64,000 bases of DNA from Litorimonas sp965205225 (GTDB taxonomy: Bacteria > Pseudomonadota > Alphaproteobacteria > Caulobacterales > Maricaulaceae). This document shows, one piece after another, positions 32,616 to 42,876 of the stretch. The DNA lies in the NCBI GenBank assembly GCA_965205225.1, contig CBDBFZ010000002.1, positions 1,116,001 to 1,180,000 of the forward strand. Direction: 5' to 3'. Under the pieces are notes generated by a model. The model was not told where the DNA came from and did not search any database. It saw nothing but the letters and a program-made list of their open reading frames with translations. How positions within the stretch are numbered: position 1 is the stretch's first letter; each line of letters starts with the position of its first letter. The position numbers and the translations under genes were made by a program.

Positions 32616-34829
32616 ATGGCCCGCACCCATCAGGGATTCAGCCAAATATCCGCTCGGCCTGTGCGAAATACCGGCACCGATTTTCAGGCAAAGAATCCGG
32701 TCTACTGCGCGGACAGCCCGCGCACGCGTCTGCTGGCATTTGCAGTCGGGCCAACGCTGTTGCTGGTCTTGGGCGTGACCGTTGTGGCGTCAGCGCAATC
32801 GTTCAGCCCCTTTGCAAACAAGAAAAAAATGCAGGCCTGGGAATTGCCGCAAGTGGGCGCGGCCATACAAGGTCAGACGCAAACCCAGACAGCTGCGATA
32901 GCCCCCCAGTCCGGTAGCGCACCTGCCTTACGGGGTCTTCGGATATCATCCTCTCCGGCGGCTTCGCCCCAGTTACAGTCACAACCCCAGGCACAGCCAC
33001 CAGTCCCCGCGACAATAACCACGACAACCCGGGTGCAAACCCAAAGCCAGGTGCAAACTCAGAACCGTGTACAGACCCAATCGACCCTGCAGGCCGCAGC
33101 GATTCCGTCCCTGACCTATACTTACGGCGGGCAGACCCCAGCGGGATCCGCTCCGCCGAAGATACCGACCTATCAGAGCTCACCTCGCTGGATGCTCGGA
33201 TCATCCGCAGCGGTGCCCCAGTCAAGTGTCCAACCCGGCACGTTAGCACAGCTGCAGCGTGGATCAGTGAACTCAGCCCCCTCCCGTATCTATCAAAGCC
33301 GCTCCAATCCTGCCGCGCCATTGCCGACTCAGGGCGGGTATGGGTCGGGCTTGGCCGGGGGGCAGACTTCTGCCGAGAACGGCGTGGCGGGCGGGGCTTA
33401 CGGCAATGCGCCTGTACAGCGTCAGCGCACCCTGAACCCGTCGGCACAGGGTGGCACCGGATGGGGCCAATATGGATCACAGTCGGGAGGGTCACAGAAT
33501 CAGACAGCCTATGATTATGGGTACGGCCAAACGGGTGCGAATTCGCAGGCCCAGACCTCACAGGGTGGCTATCAGCAGGGTCCCTATGACCAAGGCGGTT
33601 ATCAGCAAAGCCCTTATGATCAGAGTGCTCCTTATCCCGATCAATCTCGCCGTGGTTTCTTTTATCGAATTGGTCTCGGGGCGCTCACAACCTTGATTCG
33701 GGGTGGATTTCGTGCCGGTATTACTGTGCGCGAAAGCAATGGCTGGGAAGAGATCTTTGTGGGGGACGCCGATCTGGAAATCGAAGTCAGCGCCATCACC
33801 CAAGGCGGCCTGGAGTGGGGCGTGCATACGCAAGCTCGCGCTCAATATGATGAAGGCCGTAAGGGCTTTACCCGGCGTCTGCCGGATTGCCCGCCGACGA
33901 CCCTCGGCTGTCCGTCGATTATCGTGGTGGCGACGCCAGCCGGGCTGCGCGGTCACACAACGCAATTCTATACGTCTGGGTCCGATGTCGCGAAAGATAC
34001 GCAGATTGCGCTGGAATCGGCACATCTGTTCCTGCGGTCGGCTTACGGCGATATCACCATCGGCCGGGATGACGGGGCGGCCTATCTGTTCAGCCTCGGG
34101 GCCCCATCGCTGATGAATGTTGGCACCAGCAATTCGCCCGTCGATTATACGGGCTTGGACTCAGTCAAGACGCTGAATGATGCATCCGGCTTCTCCGAGA
34201 AAATTACTTATACCAGTCCGCGCCTCCTTGGTGACCAGGTTGGTCTGGGCGTTCAGCTCGGCATTTCCTATTCACTCGATTCCAGCGCGTGCGGCGTCGA
34301 TTACTGCGTCGATCTCAACAGTATTCAGGATGTCATCGCGCCGGAGATTCAAGACGTTATGGAAGCCGGGATTGGGCTTGATCGAATCTTGGCGCCGGGC
34401 GTCAGTGTCGAAGGCACACTGACCTATGCGCGCGGCAGCGAAAAATCAAAGCTGACCGGGCTTGATGATCTTCAGAGCTACGGAGCCGGGCTCGAATTCA
34501 AGATGAACCAGTGGACGCTTGGCGGCTCGTGGCTCAGTTCCAATCAGGGCCTCATGAACGGCGACTATGAGGCCTTTGATGTGGGCCTGACATGGCAGCC
34601 TTCCAGACTTGGTTTCTCGCTTGGCTATGGTCATGCGACCGATAATCTAGTTGGCCTGAGCAGCGATCAAATCCTCGGCGGGGTGAGCTTTGATGTGAAT
34701 GATAAGGTTCGCCTGGGCCTTGGCGTACAGTATGCGGACCGCGAAACATTGCGCGATGTGGCGGGCACAGCTCAACTTGGGACGGAAAAAGCCACGGTGC
34801 TGTTCCTGGAAGGCGGGATTACCTTCTAG
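32616..34829 (+). CDS. Outer-membrane porin with long Gln-rich N-terminal region
   Basis: 737 residues, ATG after GGAG. A long signal peptide (~62 residues; core LLAFAVGPTLLLVLGVTVV, cut after ASA). Residues ~80-330 are rich in Gln, Ser, Pro and Gly, with YDQ-type repeats, and are probably disordered. From ~343 a porin-like beta barrel begins (FRAGITVRESNGWEE, FLRSAYGDITIGRDDGAAY) and ends with a terminal phenylalanine, the outer-membrane assembly signal. The barrel resembles the general diffusion porin_4 group. The long low-complexity arm is unusual for that group. Confidence 0.82.
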   Translation: MARTHQGFSQISARPVRNTGTDFQAKNPVYCADSPRTRLLAFAVGPTLLLVLGVTVVASAQSFSPFANKKKMQAWELPQVGAAIQGQTQTQTAAIAPQSGSAPALRGLRISSSPAASPQLQSQPQAQPPVPATITTTTRVQTQSQVQTQNRVQTQSTLQAAAIPSLTYTYGGQTPAGSAPPKIPTYQSSPRWMLGSSAAVPQSSVQPGTLAQLQRGSVNSAPSRIYQSRSNPAAPLPTQGGYGSGLAGGQTSAENGVAGGAYGNAPVQRQRTLNPSAQGGTGWGQYGSQSGGSQNQTAYDYGYGQTGANSQAQTSQGGYQQGPYDQGGYQQSPYDQSAPYPDQSRRGFFYRIGLGALTTLIRGGFRAGITVRESNGWEEIFVGDADLEIEVSAITQGGLEWGVHTQARAQYDEGRKGFTRRLPDCPPTTLGCPSIIVVATPAGLRGHTTQFYTSGSDVAKDTQIALESAHLFLRSAYGDITIGRDDGAAYLFSLGAPSLMNVGTSNSPVDYTGLDSVKTLNDASGFSEKITYTSPRLLGDQVGLGVQLGISYSLDSSACGVDYCVDLNSIQDVIAPEIQDVMEAGIGLDRILAPGVSVEGTLTYARGSEKSKLTGLDDLQSYGAGLEFKMNQWTLGGSWLSSNQGLMNGDYEAFDVGLTWQPSRLGFSLGYGHATDNLVGLSSDQILGGVSFDVNDKVRLGLGVQYADRETLRDVAGTAQLGTEKATVLFLEGGITF

Positions 34830-34835
34830 CCAGCG

Positions 34836-35077
34836 TCAGCCCGTGACGTCGTCCGCCCAGTCGGGCTTGCGCTCAAAGAACTTTGCCAAGAACGGGCATT
34901 CCGGCACGACCCGGTAAGCCTTCCAATCGTGCATTCTCGACCATCGCTTGGACCAAGGCTTTGCCCATATCGCGCCCGCCGATCTATTTGGGGACGTCAG
35001 CGGTGAAGACAATCCTGTCCCCATTCTCTTCCTTGCTCATAGTGACGTGGCCGTCAGGCTTGGCGGAATCGCTCATT
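34836..35077 (-). pseudogene. GNAT/YjdJ-type acetyltransferase, broken
   Basis: An N-terminal piece (MSDSAKPDGHVTMSKEENGD) ends at an in-frame TAG. Then MGKALVQAMVENARLEG gives the acetyl-CoA helix, and in another frame AYRVVPECPFLAKFFERKPD is the family C-terminus. The central strand region is missing. At least one stop, one frameshift and one deletion. Confidence 0.7.
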
Positions 35078-35702
35078 TTAAAACCCTTATCTCGTCTGCG
35101 AGGCCGCCAATCGCCGCGATGCCCGCAATGCCGGTCCCCTTCAACTGACTAACGGTTGTACCTGTAATGCCGCCCAGTGCGAAAACCGGGCAGGGACAGG
35201 CCGTGATGAATGACTGCAATGCGGTGACCCCGATTGGCGTTCCGGCGGATGGGCTGCTGGACGGAAAGATTGAAGAGAGGAACATCGCATCAAGTGTTTC
35301 GACCGCGCGTTGATCTCGCTCGTTTTTAGCCGCCGCGGAGCTGATAACCCAATCCGGTTTTACATCCCGCCAATGTTTTAGCACGCGTCTCGAAATTGTC
35401 CGGGGGAAGTGAACCCCATCCGCGCTGCAGGCTATTGCGAGTTCTGGATCATTACCGATCAGAAGTTGGACGCCGCGCTCTTCCGTGATCGCCTGTAATC
35501 GCCGCTCGAGACCCGGCTTGCCGAAGTGGCGGTAGATGATGGCCGATCCGGTTGGCATGAACGCGGCAAGCTCCAGCAAGTCTGGCGTGCGCTCTGGGTC
35601 ACTCATCAGCACAAGCGGATTAAGGCGAGATCCGTTTAACTGGCGTGCAAATTTCACCATCGGGCCTTGCGGCTGGTCTGGGTTTTCGTATGACGCGCTC
35701 AT
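35073..35702 (-). CDS. Thiamine phosphate synthase / TenI family protein
   Basis: 209 residues from the ATG at 35702, preceded by GAGGGC. A TIM-barrel of the ThiE/TenI group: NPLVLMSDPERTPDLLELA, AIIYRHFGKPGLERRLQAI, QLLIGNDPELAIACSADGVH and the phosphate-loop end FALGGITGTTVSQLKGTGIA. Whether it makes thiamine phosphate is uncertain, because no other thi gene is adjacent and several catalytic positions look altered. It shares its start site with the plus-strand YggS gene. Confidence 0.75.
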   Translation of the reverse strand: MSASYENPDQPQGPMVKFARQLNGSRLNPLVLMSDPERTPDLLELAAFMPTGSAIIYRHFGKPGLERRLQAITEERGVQLLIGNDPELAIACSADGVHFPRTISRRVLKHWRDVKPDWVISSAAAKNERDQRAVETLDAMFLSSIFPSSSPSAGTPIGVTALQSFITACPCPVFALGGITGTTVSQLKGTGIAGIAAIGGLADEIRVLK

Positions 35703-36393
35703 GAGTTCGCCCTCTATCATAGCCCCCACAACGATAGCGAATGCTCGTGCAGAAATTCTCGACCGGATTGAAATCGCCTCGATCGAGGCGGGCGTAACGC
35801 CGCCAGCTTTGGTCGCTGTGTCCAAAATCCAGCCGGATGGTCGGGTTGCGGATGCGCTCGACGCAGGCCAGACGATCTTTGGTGAGAACCGAGTTCAGGA
35901 GGCGCAGACCCGGTGGGGCGAAACGTTCGCCGTGCATCGGCTCGATCTGGAATTGCACCTTATAGGGCCTCTGCAGACCAATAAGGCTAAGGATGCTGTC
36001 GCTCTCTTCGATGTTATTCAAACGCTGGACCGGGAGAAACTCGCCCGTGCGTTGCTGAAAGCCGCAGAGGCGGCCGGGCGGATGCCGCGTTTGTTTGTTC
36101 AGGTCAATATGGGCGCGGAAGAGCAGAAAGTCGGCGTGTTGCCCGACGATCTCGGACTGTTTCTGGACCGGATCCGGGGTGAATATGATCTGGAGCCAGA
36201 GGGCCTGATGTGTATCCCGCCAGTCGCTGAGCCCGCCGCACCGCATTTCTGGCGGCTGGAGAGAATGGCGAAAACCTACGGTCTGTCCGGCCTGTCAATG
36301 GGAATGAGCGCCGATTTCGAAATCGCTGTCCCATTTAGCGCAACCCATGTGCGGGTCGGTCGTAGATTATTCGGCGCGCGCGAGATTGGCTAG
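35701..36393 (+). CDS. YggS-family PLP homeostasis protein
   Basis: 230 residues. PLP-binding lysine in LVAVSKIQPDGRV; other motifs are FGENRVQEAQTRW, LHLIGPLQTNKAKDA, VNMGAEEQKVG, GLSMGMSADFEIAV and HVRVGRRLFGAR. The family controls pyridoxal phosphate levels. The ATG overlaps the opposing ThiE-like start (CATG). No good ribosome site precedes it, so the transcript may be leaderless or the start may lie elsewhere. Confidence 0.9.
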   Translation: MSSPSIIAPTTIANARAEILDRIEIASIEAGVTPPALVAVSKIQPDGRVADALDAGQTIFGENRVQEAQTRWGETFAVHRLDLELHLIGPLQTNKAKDAVALFDVIQTLDREKLARALLKAAEAAGRMPRLFVQVNMGAEEQKVGVLPDDLGLFLDRIRGEYDLEPEGLMCIPPVAEPAAPHFWRLERMAKTYGLSGLSMGMSADFEIAVPFSATHVRVGRRLFGAREIG

Positions 36394-36472
36394 GCTTCGG
36401 TTACATTTTAACTTTTAGAAATTCCCTTTAGTACCGAGCACTGGTTCAAGACTTTCTTTTGGAGGTGAATCA

Positions 36473-36800
36473 TGGATCGACAGGTTCTTTTTGAGAATTA
36501 CAAGAGCTCCGCGATGACCAATGATAGAATCTTTTGTTCCGGGCGGACGCAAAGGCCAGCGCAGGCCGCGTCGTGACGGGCGTAAATTCATCAATGCTCT
36601 GCTATGGCTCACCCGTTCCGGAGCACAGTGGCGGGACATATCACCAGCCTATGGTCAATACATGGCGCTTTGCTGCTGGAAGTCCTTTGCCCGCATAGTT
36701 CGCCCGGCTAGAAACCACCGGCCCCGGAAACCATCTTGCCAGTCCGTGATAGGCTATCCTATACGGCGTTCCGGTCAGCCCATAAGGGAACCCATAACCG
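36473..36800 (+). pseudogene. IS5-family transposase N-terminal remnant
   Basis: ESFVPGGRKGQRRPRRDGRK, then FINALLWLTRSGAQWRDI, matches the transposase remains at 51414. The frame breaks before and after, and the catalytic part is absent. Confidence 0.7.
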
Positions 36801-36850
36801 CCAGACTCTAACTTAACTGGTGGGTCATCTCATAAGACAGGTCTCAACTC

Positions 36851-38302
36851 TTGAACGAAAAACAAAAATTTATTGAAAAGATACGTCAACGCGGCGGCGC
36901 CATTCGCCCGGACGGAAAACCTGATCCGAAATCCAAGGAAGTCTTAAGGGATTTGAACAATGCAGTCGAGAAACTCGCCAAGGAAATTTATTCAAAAAAA
37001 GTCCATTTCATTTTTGAACTCATCCAAAACGCCGAAGACAATTCTTATGATGCTGAGCAAGCTCCGGGATTAAAATTTGTGTTGCTTGAGGTCGACCCGA
37101 CCAAAACACCTGACACTCAAGGCTGTCTGTGTGTTTTCAACAATGAAACAGGTTTTCAAAAGAACAATGTCGAAGCCATAAGCAAAATTGGCGCGTCAAC
37201 AAAAACAGAAAAAGGTGCATCCGGTTACATAGGTGAAAAAGGGATTGGTTTTAAATCAGTATTTCAGGTTTCTTCTTGTCCTCATATTTATTCTAACGGG
37301 TTTAATTTTAGATTTCCCGACAAAGATCCCATTTCAACCCTTGGATATATAACACCTTACTGGCTGAATAATTTGCCAGAAATTGTCGAAGAAAACACTG
37401 AATTTAAGACAGTTATTTTACTCCCGCTTAAATCCGGTGAGTATGGGCGAGTCAAAAAGGAACTGGAGAGTTTTGAAGCTGAAACCATCTTATTTTTGAG
37501 AAAAGTTGAAAAACTCGACATTGAAACAATCGATAGCAACATTCAAATCTCCAAAACCAATGCCAGTAATATATGCGATCTTCAAATTAGGGAGGACGAT
37601 GAGAATAAGAGAAAAAAATTCTGGATGGAGTCTGCTACTTTTGAAACACCGTCTGATATTGATGAAGAAAAACGGCCTATTGAAGACCACCCAAATCGAA
37701 TGGTATCCGTCGCCTTTCCCCTCTCAGAAGTCACCGGGAAAGAAAAGCTGTTTGCCTATCTTCCAACCGAAGAAAACCCAGGCCTGCCATTTTATCTCAA
37801 TGCCGATTTCTTGCTGAGTTCAAGCCGCGAAACTGTGCTAAGGGACAATGATTGGAATCAGTGGTTGTTTGAAAGTGCCGCGTCCGTCGTTGTTTCCGGC
37901 ATAATGGCCATGCTCAAGGATAAGGACGTAAAAGAAAAAGCTTATCGGTTTATACCTTTAGAGACAGAATTACCGAGCGATCCGGAACACTATACAGGCT
38001 TTATCGCTGACATTCAAAAAATTCTCATCGCAGAAAAAATTATTCTCTGTGGCGATAACAAGTACCGAAATGTCAAAAAATCCTGCTTCGTCCCGAAGGA
38101 TATCAGATCCCTACTCGTTGACGGCAAACCTGAATATTTTAACGGCAAAGGCATACTGCACGCGAACGCCGAGCAATTTTATGATCGCTTAAAGCCTCTC
38201 GGACTCGAGAGCATAGAACCATGCAAGGTTAAAGATATTGTTTCCGATCAAAAGTGGCTGAACAAACAAAGCCTAGGTCGTAGAGAAGAATTAATCATTT
38301 GA
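36851..38302 (+). pseudogene. Sacsin/Hsp90-like ATPase, N-terminal part, interrupted by IS
   Basis: 483 codons; the last nine are IS-derived. GHKL ATPase signatures: FIFELIQNAEDNSYDAE (N box with the Mg asparagine), AISKIGASTKTEKG, YIGEKGIGFKSVFQVSSCPH (G box) and FLLSSSRETVLRDNDWNQWL. This is the sacsin-N-terminal ATPase type found in large bacterial proteins, often near nucleases or helicases in defence islands. Composition is more A+T-rich than the core genes, suggesting transfer. At 38276 an IS5-family element inserts. Removing it and one TA rejoins the frame to 39139 exactly. Confidence 0.8.
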
Positions 38303-39136
38303 GCCAGATCTTGATAGCTGCGATATAGACGAAGCCCATATAGTTTTGGATATGCTTGTCATATCGCGTAGCCACACGCCGGAACTGTTTGAGATAGCCA
38401 AAGAAACGCTCGACAATATTACGTTCCTTATACAAAGCCATATCAGTTTGCCTTGGCTTGCGCGCATTTTTCCGGGACGGAATAACGGGCATAGCCCCGG
38501 TCTCATTCACCGCTTCTATAACGCACCGGCCATCATAGCCCTTATCCGCCAAGACATGATCCGCCTTAAACCCTGCCAATAAGGCGGCGGCTTGCGTCAT
38601 TTCGCTACAATGCCCGCCCGTTGCTATCAGGCGCAGAGCTAAACCCAATGCATCTGTCAGCCCATGTATTTTTGTCGTCAGGCCGCCCTTGGAACGTCCC
38701 CCCTGGAACGCCCCAATGCGTGGGCATCAGGCCCCCTTTTTTATGCCGCGCCCCGGCCGCTTGGGCATGCGCCCGCACAATTGTGGCATCCATCATCAGC
38801 CACTCTTGATCAGCGTGAGTGCGCAAGGCCTTAAAGACATCTTCTAAAACCCCGGCCTCAACCCAGAGATAATAACGCCGTTTGACACTGTCAAAACGCC
38901 CGAACCGTTCGGGTAAATCGCGCCAACGCCCGCCCGAACGGGCCATCCACAACAAAGCATCAATGAAAAGCCTGTTATTGGCGTTGCGACCCGGTTTCCC
39001 TGTGCTCCCATAAGGCAAGTAAGGCTTTAAACGGCTCCATTGTTCATCCGTAAGTTCCTGATAAACAGACATATGTGCGCTCCTGACAAAATGAAGGAAC
39101 ATTATAGAAAATAAAAGTCAACTCTTCACTACAGCC
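38276..39136 (-). mobile_element. IS5-family (IS427-like) element, copy 1, 861 bp
   Basis: The ends are GGTCGTAG...CTACAGCC, imperfect inverted repeats, flanked by TA (38274-38275 and 39137-39138), from a CTAG target. Two overlapping frames on the minus strand: orfA at 38605-39102 (YQELTDEQWSRLKPYLPYGS, DATIVRAHAQAAGARHKK) and orfB at 38295-38648 (ADKGYDGRCVI, ERFFGYLKQFRRVATRYDK). They would join by ribosomal frameshifting near a six-G run. It disrupts the sacsin-like gene. Confidence 0.92.
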
Positions 39137-39138
39137 TA

Positions 39139-39512
39139 GAGACAAATGCCAAAATCATAAAATTCATGGTAGAGACATATCCGGCTAATTCACAAAGGGA
39201 GATTTTGATAACATTACCGATTATCCCTACTGAAAATGGAAAATGTTACTCATCAGACGAGATCTACCTTCCTCCAGAAAAAGAACATCAAAAGGTGATT
39301 TCGGAAATCCCGGATCATTTCATGAAGAACCTTAAAATAATCCATCATGATCTATCAGATGCCCTGAAAGCCGTGGATGTCGATGAGCAAATTCTTGAAA
39401 ACAAATATCAAATACGGCAGTTCTCGCTAGGTGAATTTATATCCAAATCAGGTAGGCGCCTGTCGGATAAAGAAGTTTCCCGAACTGACCGGGAAGAAGC
39501 CATAAATATTTT
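39139..39512 (+). pseudogene. Sacsin-like ATPase, continuation between two IS elements
   Basis: Codons continue the frame of 36851 (SLETNAKIIKFMVETYPANS after precise excision). Pieces include LPPEKEHQKVISEIPDHF and FSLGEFISKSGRRLSDKEVS. No known motif is seen in this part. It is cut at 39513 by an IS1595-family element, which supplies the residues up to a TAG at 39541-39543. The remainder of the protein is lost. Confidence 0.75.
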
Positions 39513-40243
39513 GGGTCATGCCTATTTGATTGGCTCCGCATAGGATCTAAGTCACTGTATGCAATGAAAATCATCACTCAAAAGGTTCGCATCTGTCCGA
39601 GCGCAAAATTCGGGGGGGCGTTCGCTGCTTCGCCGCTGATCTGACAGCCCTGCAAACAGCCCAACTGACAGGGCTTAACTGTAACACCATCAACCGGATC
39701 TACCGCGCTCTTCGCGAACGCATCCATTGGGCCTGCGAGGCGGACAAACCCTTCTTCGGCGTGGTCGAGGTTGATGAAAGCTATTTCGGCGCAACCCGCG
39801 TCAAGGGCAAACGCGGGCGCGGGGCCTATGGCAAGACCACCCTGTTTGGCATCTACGAACGGGCCGGGCGGGTCTATACCGAGATCGTGCCAGACTGCTC
39901 CAGAGCCACCCTACAGGGGATTATCCGGGGTAGGGTTAACCCGTCTTCCATCATCAACTCCGATGGCTGGCGCGGCTATAACGGACTGGTCGATATAGGC
40001 TATGGTCATTATCGGGTAGATCATTCCAGGGACGAGTTCGCCCAGGGCCCAACCCACATCAACGGCATCGAAGGCTTCTGGGGGCTGGCCAAGGTGCGTC
40101 TAGCGAAGTTTAAGGGCGTTCCAAAACACACCTTTCATCTACACCTGAAGGAAACGGAATGGAGATATAATCACAGGCTTGAAGACAAGTACAAAACCCT
40201 GTTACGATACTTCAGAGAAAATCCAAACAACTAGGCATGACCC
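39513..40243 (+). mobile_element. IS1595-family element, copy 1, 731 bp, transposase frameshifted
   Basis: Bounded by near-perfect inverted repeats beginning GGGTCATGCCTA and ending TAGGCATGACCC. The ISXO2-type DDE domain is in frame at 39761-40234 (EVDESYFGATRVKGKRG, SIINSDGWRGYNGL, HINGIEGFWGLAK). The N-terminus is out of frame because an A5 run in the intact copy is A4 here. The flanking 8-mers do not match, so DNA next to it was probably deleted after insertion. Confidence 0.88.
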
Positions 40244-41484
40244 AAATTCTATTCATGACCTTCACCCGGAATTTGGCAATCGATATTGAGAATAACCTTT
40301 CTACTTTGTGTTCGACTGCGCTCATGAAACGAATAGAAGTCACGAATCTCGATCTTTGGGTGCACAACTTCCTCCGGTCTCAAAACTACGACTATACTAT
40401 TGTATTTGGTTCGGACAGCACTCAAGACTATTGGGATCGGGCAATATTGGAAAAACCGATCGACCTTGACCTTTCAGAACAATTTTTGCGTGAGGAATGG
40501 CAACATGTGATTCAGCCGCAAAGCCTCACAACTCTGGACCAATATAAAAAGGCCTCTAGGATCGGACGTGGTACAAGGCTTACCCGTCGGGACCGGGTAG
40601 CCGTTTGGCCTGTTTTCGAGGAATATCGTTATCAATTGGCAAAAGCACGCCTGAAGGAAATTGACGACGCTTATCGCGACGCGGCGGAATTAATCAGTTC
40701 CCGGAACATCTCACTTCCCTACTGCTCTGTCATCATTGATGAGGCCCAGGATATGGGCTCACAAGCATTCAAACTCTTCCGAGCTATTGTGCCAGAGCGG
40801 CCTAATGACTTGTTCGTTGCTGGTGATGCGCATCAACGCATTTATGGCCGAAATCGTATTGTCCTTGGGCAATGCGGAATTAACATTCGGGGGCGTTGTA
40901 GGAAGCTGAAGATCAATTATCGCACCACTGACGAGATCAGGCGATGGGCTATCCGGCTGTTGGAAGGTCGGCATATTGATGATTTGGATGGCGGTAAGGA
41001 TGACAATTCAGTTTATAAGTCTTTGACACACGGCGAAGTCCCCCAGATCGAGGAATTTGATACGCCCAAAACACAAGCAGGTTTCATCAAAGCCTTGCTT
41101 GATAACTCTGAAGAACCCAATGCTTCGACATGCGTAGTCGCGCGAACTAATGCCAAGGTTGAAGAAATTCAAAAACAACTCGAACGATTGGAAGTAGCAA
41201 CAATCATAATAAAGCCCAGGGAAGCCGATAATAAAACATCAAATGCTGTAAGACTTGCTACTGTCCATCGTGTGAAAGGATTGGAGTTTGACCAGCTTGT
41301 ACTGGCTTCCGCCAATGACGAGCTTGTGCCACTGAATAAGGCTCTGCAAAATAAAGCTGATAATGCATCACTTGAAGATGCAGAAACCGAAGAGCGTAGT
41401 CTTGTATATGTAGCAGTGACACGGGCTCGCAAAAAAGCATTTGTCCTAAGTGACGGCTCAATGAGTCGTTTTTTTAAGAGTTAA
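40237..41484 (+). pseudogene. UvrD/Rep-type helicase lacking its N-terminal Walker A region
   Basis: 415 codons. Superfamily 1 motifs Ia (ILFMTFTRNLA), II (VIIDEAQDMG), III (FVAGDAHQRIYG), IV (LKINYRTTDEIRR), V (VRLATVHRVKGLEFDQLVLA) and VI (LVYVAVTRARKKAF) are intact. The upstream GxxGxGKT nucleotide loop is absent. The frame starts in the inverted repeat of the IS1595 element, whose GGCATGACCC supplies the ATG. The helicase is therefore truncated and probably dead as a motor. It may have been a partner of, or fused to, the sacsin-like ATPase upstream. Confidence 0.85.
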
Positions 41485-41555
41485 TAACCAAGCTCTCAAA
41501 CAACCTTATTATTCAATACAGATAATAAATTAGCGATCATGAATTCTGTCTAACG

Positions 41556-42110
41556 TCAACGCTGGTGCTTCAGATTTGGAGCGTTATGTGCTTGGTTATA
41601 CGCAATATCCTGCGGCTTTGAGGGAGTTCCAGCACTCTTTGGGTGTGTAGAGATCGCATATGTTTCCAATGGCGTTCTAAAGCTCTGCAATGGTTCTGGA
41701 TGTAATCCGGCAATAAAGACCTGTGTCTTCCAGTGCCCGTAAGGGGCATCAGCCTCAAGCTGCATGCCTTTGACAGAGCGGCCATAGATACGGGTCATGG
41801 TAGACGTTTCATCAATGAACACCAACCTGTGTGGCTCCAACTTTATCAGTTTCTGCTTCTTGTGCCAGATCTCGCGCTTATGCTCCACATCTGCGCGCCC
41901 TAATCCCGGACACCCGGTTAGCGCGATAAAGCTCGAACCGCATGATATTGACCGAGCGGTGTCTCGCCATTGCCTTCCCAGCCTTGCGCGGCTGGAACCG
42001 TGCCGTCTTGGCCCCAACCAAACATAGCCGACCACTGACCCAGGGTTGTCCACCCGGTTTTCGTATCAAATTGCATCAGTTCGCTCACGCTTGGCTCACC
42101 TTCCTTTGAT
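41556..42110 (-). pseudogene. IS630-family transposase remnant
   Basis: A DDE_3-type piece LVFIDETSTMTRIYGRSVKG followed by APYGHWKTQVFIAGLH. Upstream frames hold other broken pieces (GWGQDGTVPAAQGWEG). No intact frame or ends were found. It fills most of the gap between the helicase fragment and the response regulator. Confidence 0.75.
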
Positions 42111-42166
42111 CCCGGTGTGTTCACGGAAGATTGGCACAATCTGATGCGCTGGTCTAGATAGGGCGC

Positions 42167-42874
42167 ATGTCAGTTAAAAAACGTATTCTTATTGTCGATG
42201 ATGACGATGTGCTCCGTGAAGAACTCACATCCCAATTTGCCTTTTTCGACGAGTTCGAAACGACAGCAGTTGCGACCGCGACGGATGGGATCAATGCGGC
42301 TCAGGATGGTGATTTCGATGCCATTGTCCTCGATATAGATTTGCCGGACATGCAGGGCACAGATGCCTGCACGGTAATGCGCAAGCAGGGCGTGGCAGCT
42401 CCGATCATCATGCTGACCGGGAATACGGGCGAAGCATCCGAAATTCTCGGCCTGAACAGCGGCGCGAACGATTATGTTACCAAGCCGTTCCGGCTGTCCG
42501 TGCTCGTCGCGCGTATCCGGGCCCATCTGCGTAGTTTCGAACAATCAGAAGACGCGACCTTCCGTATCGGCCCCTATACGTTCAAGCCGTCGGCCAAACG
42601 CTTGACCCCGCCACAGCTAGAAGACGGCAAGGTCGTGCACGATATTCGCCTGACCGAAAAAGAGACCAATATTCTGAAATATCTCTACCGTGCTGGAGGT
42701 AAGCCCGTTGGCCGGGATGAATTGCTGGAAGAAGTTTGGGGCTATAATTCGGGCGTCACGACCCACACGCTGGAAACTCATGTTTATCGCTTGCGCCAGA
42801 AAATCGAACTGGTGAAAGGCCAGGCCAGCATTCTGCTGACCGAAGCGGGCGGATATTCCCTCGCGAGAGAGTAG
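42167..42874 (+). CDS. OmpR-type response regulator
   Basis: 235 residues. The receiver has acidic triad DDDD at 11-14, phospho-acceptor D56 (VLDIDLPD), T84 and K106 (VTKPF). The winged-helix DNA-binding domain has LTEKETNILKYLYRAGGKPV and THTLETHVYRLRQKIE. No kinase gene is adjacent, so its partner is unknown. It resembles the conserved alphaproteobacterial regulators in this size class, but I cannot name it safely. Confidence 0.9.
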   Translation: MSVKKRILIVDDDDVLREELTSQFAFFDEFETTAVATATDGINAAQDGDFDAIVLDIDLPDMQGTDACTVMRKQGVAAPIIMLTGNTGEASEILGLNSGANDYVTKPFRLSVLVARIRAHLRSFEQSEDATFRIGPYTFKPSAKRLTPPQLEDGKVVHDIRLTEKETNILKYLYRAGGKPVGRDELLEEVWGYNSGVTTHTLETHVYRLRQKIELVKGQASILLTEAGGYSLARE

Positions 42875-42876
42875 GC

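Noticed and set aside
39139..40243. IS-mediated CRISPR or integron structures in the IS zone
   Set aside because: Repeats there are all IS ends; no spaced direct repeats or attC-like sites seen.
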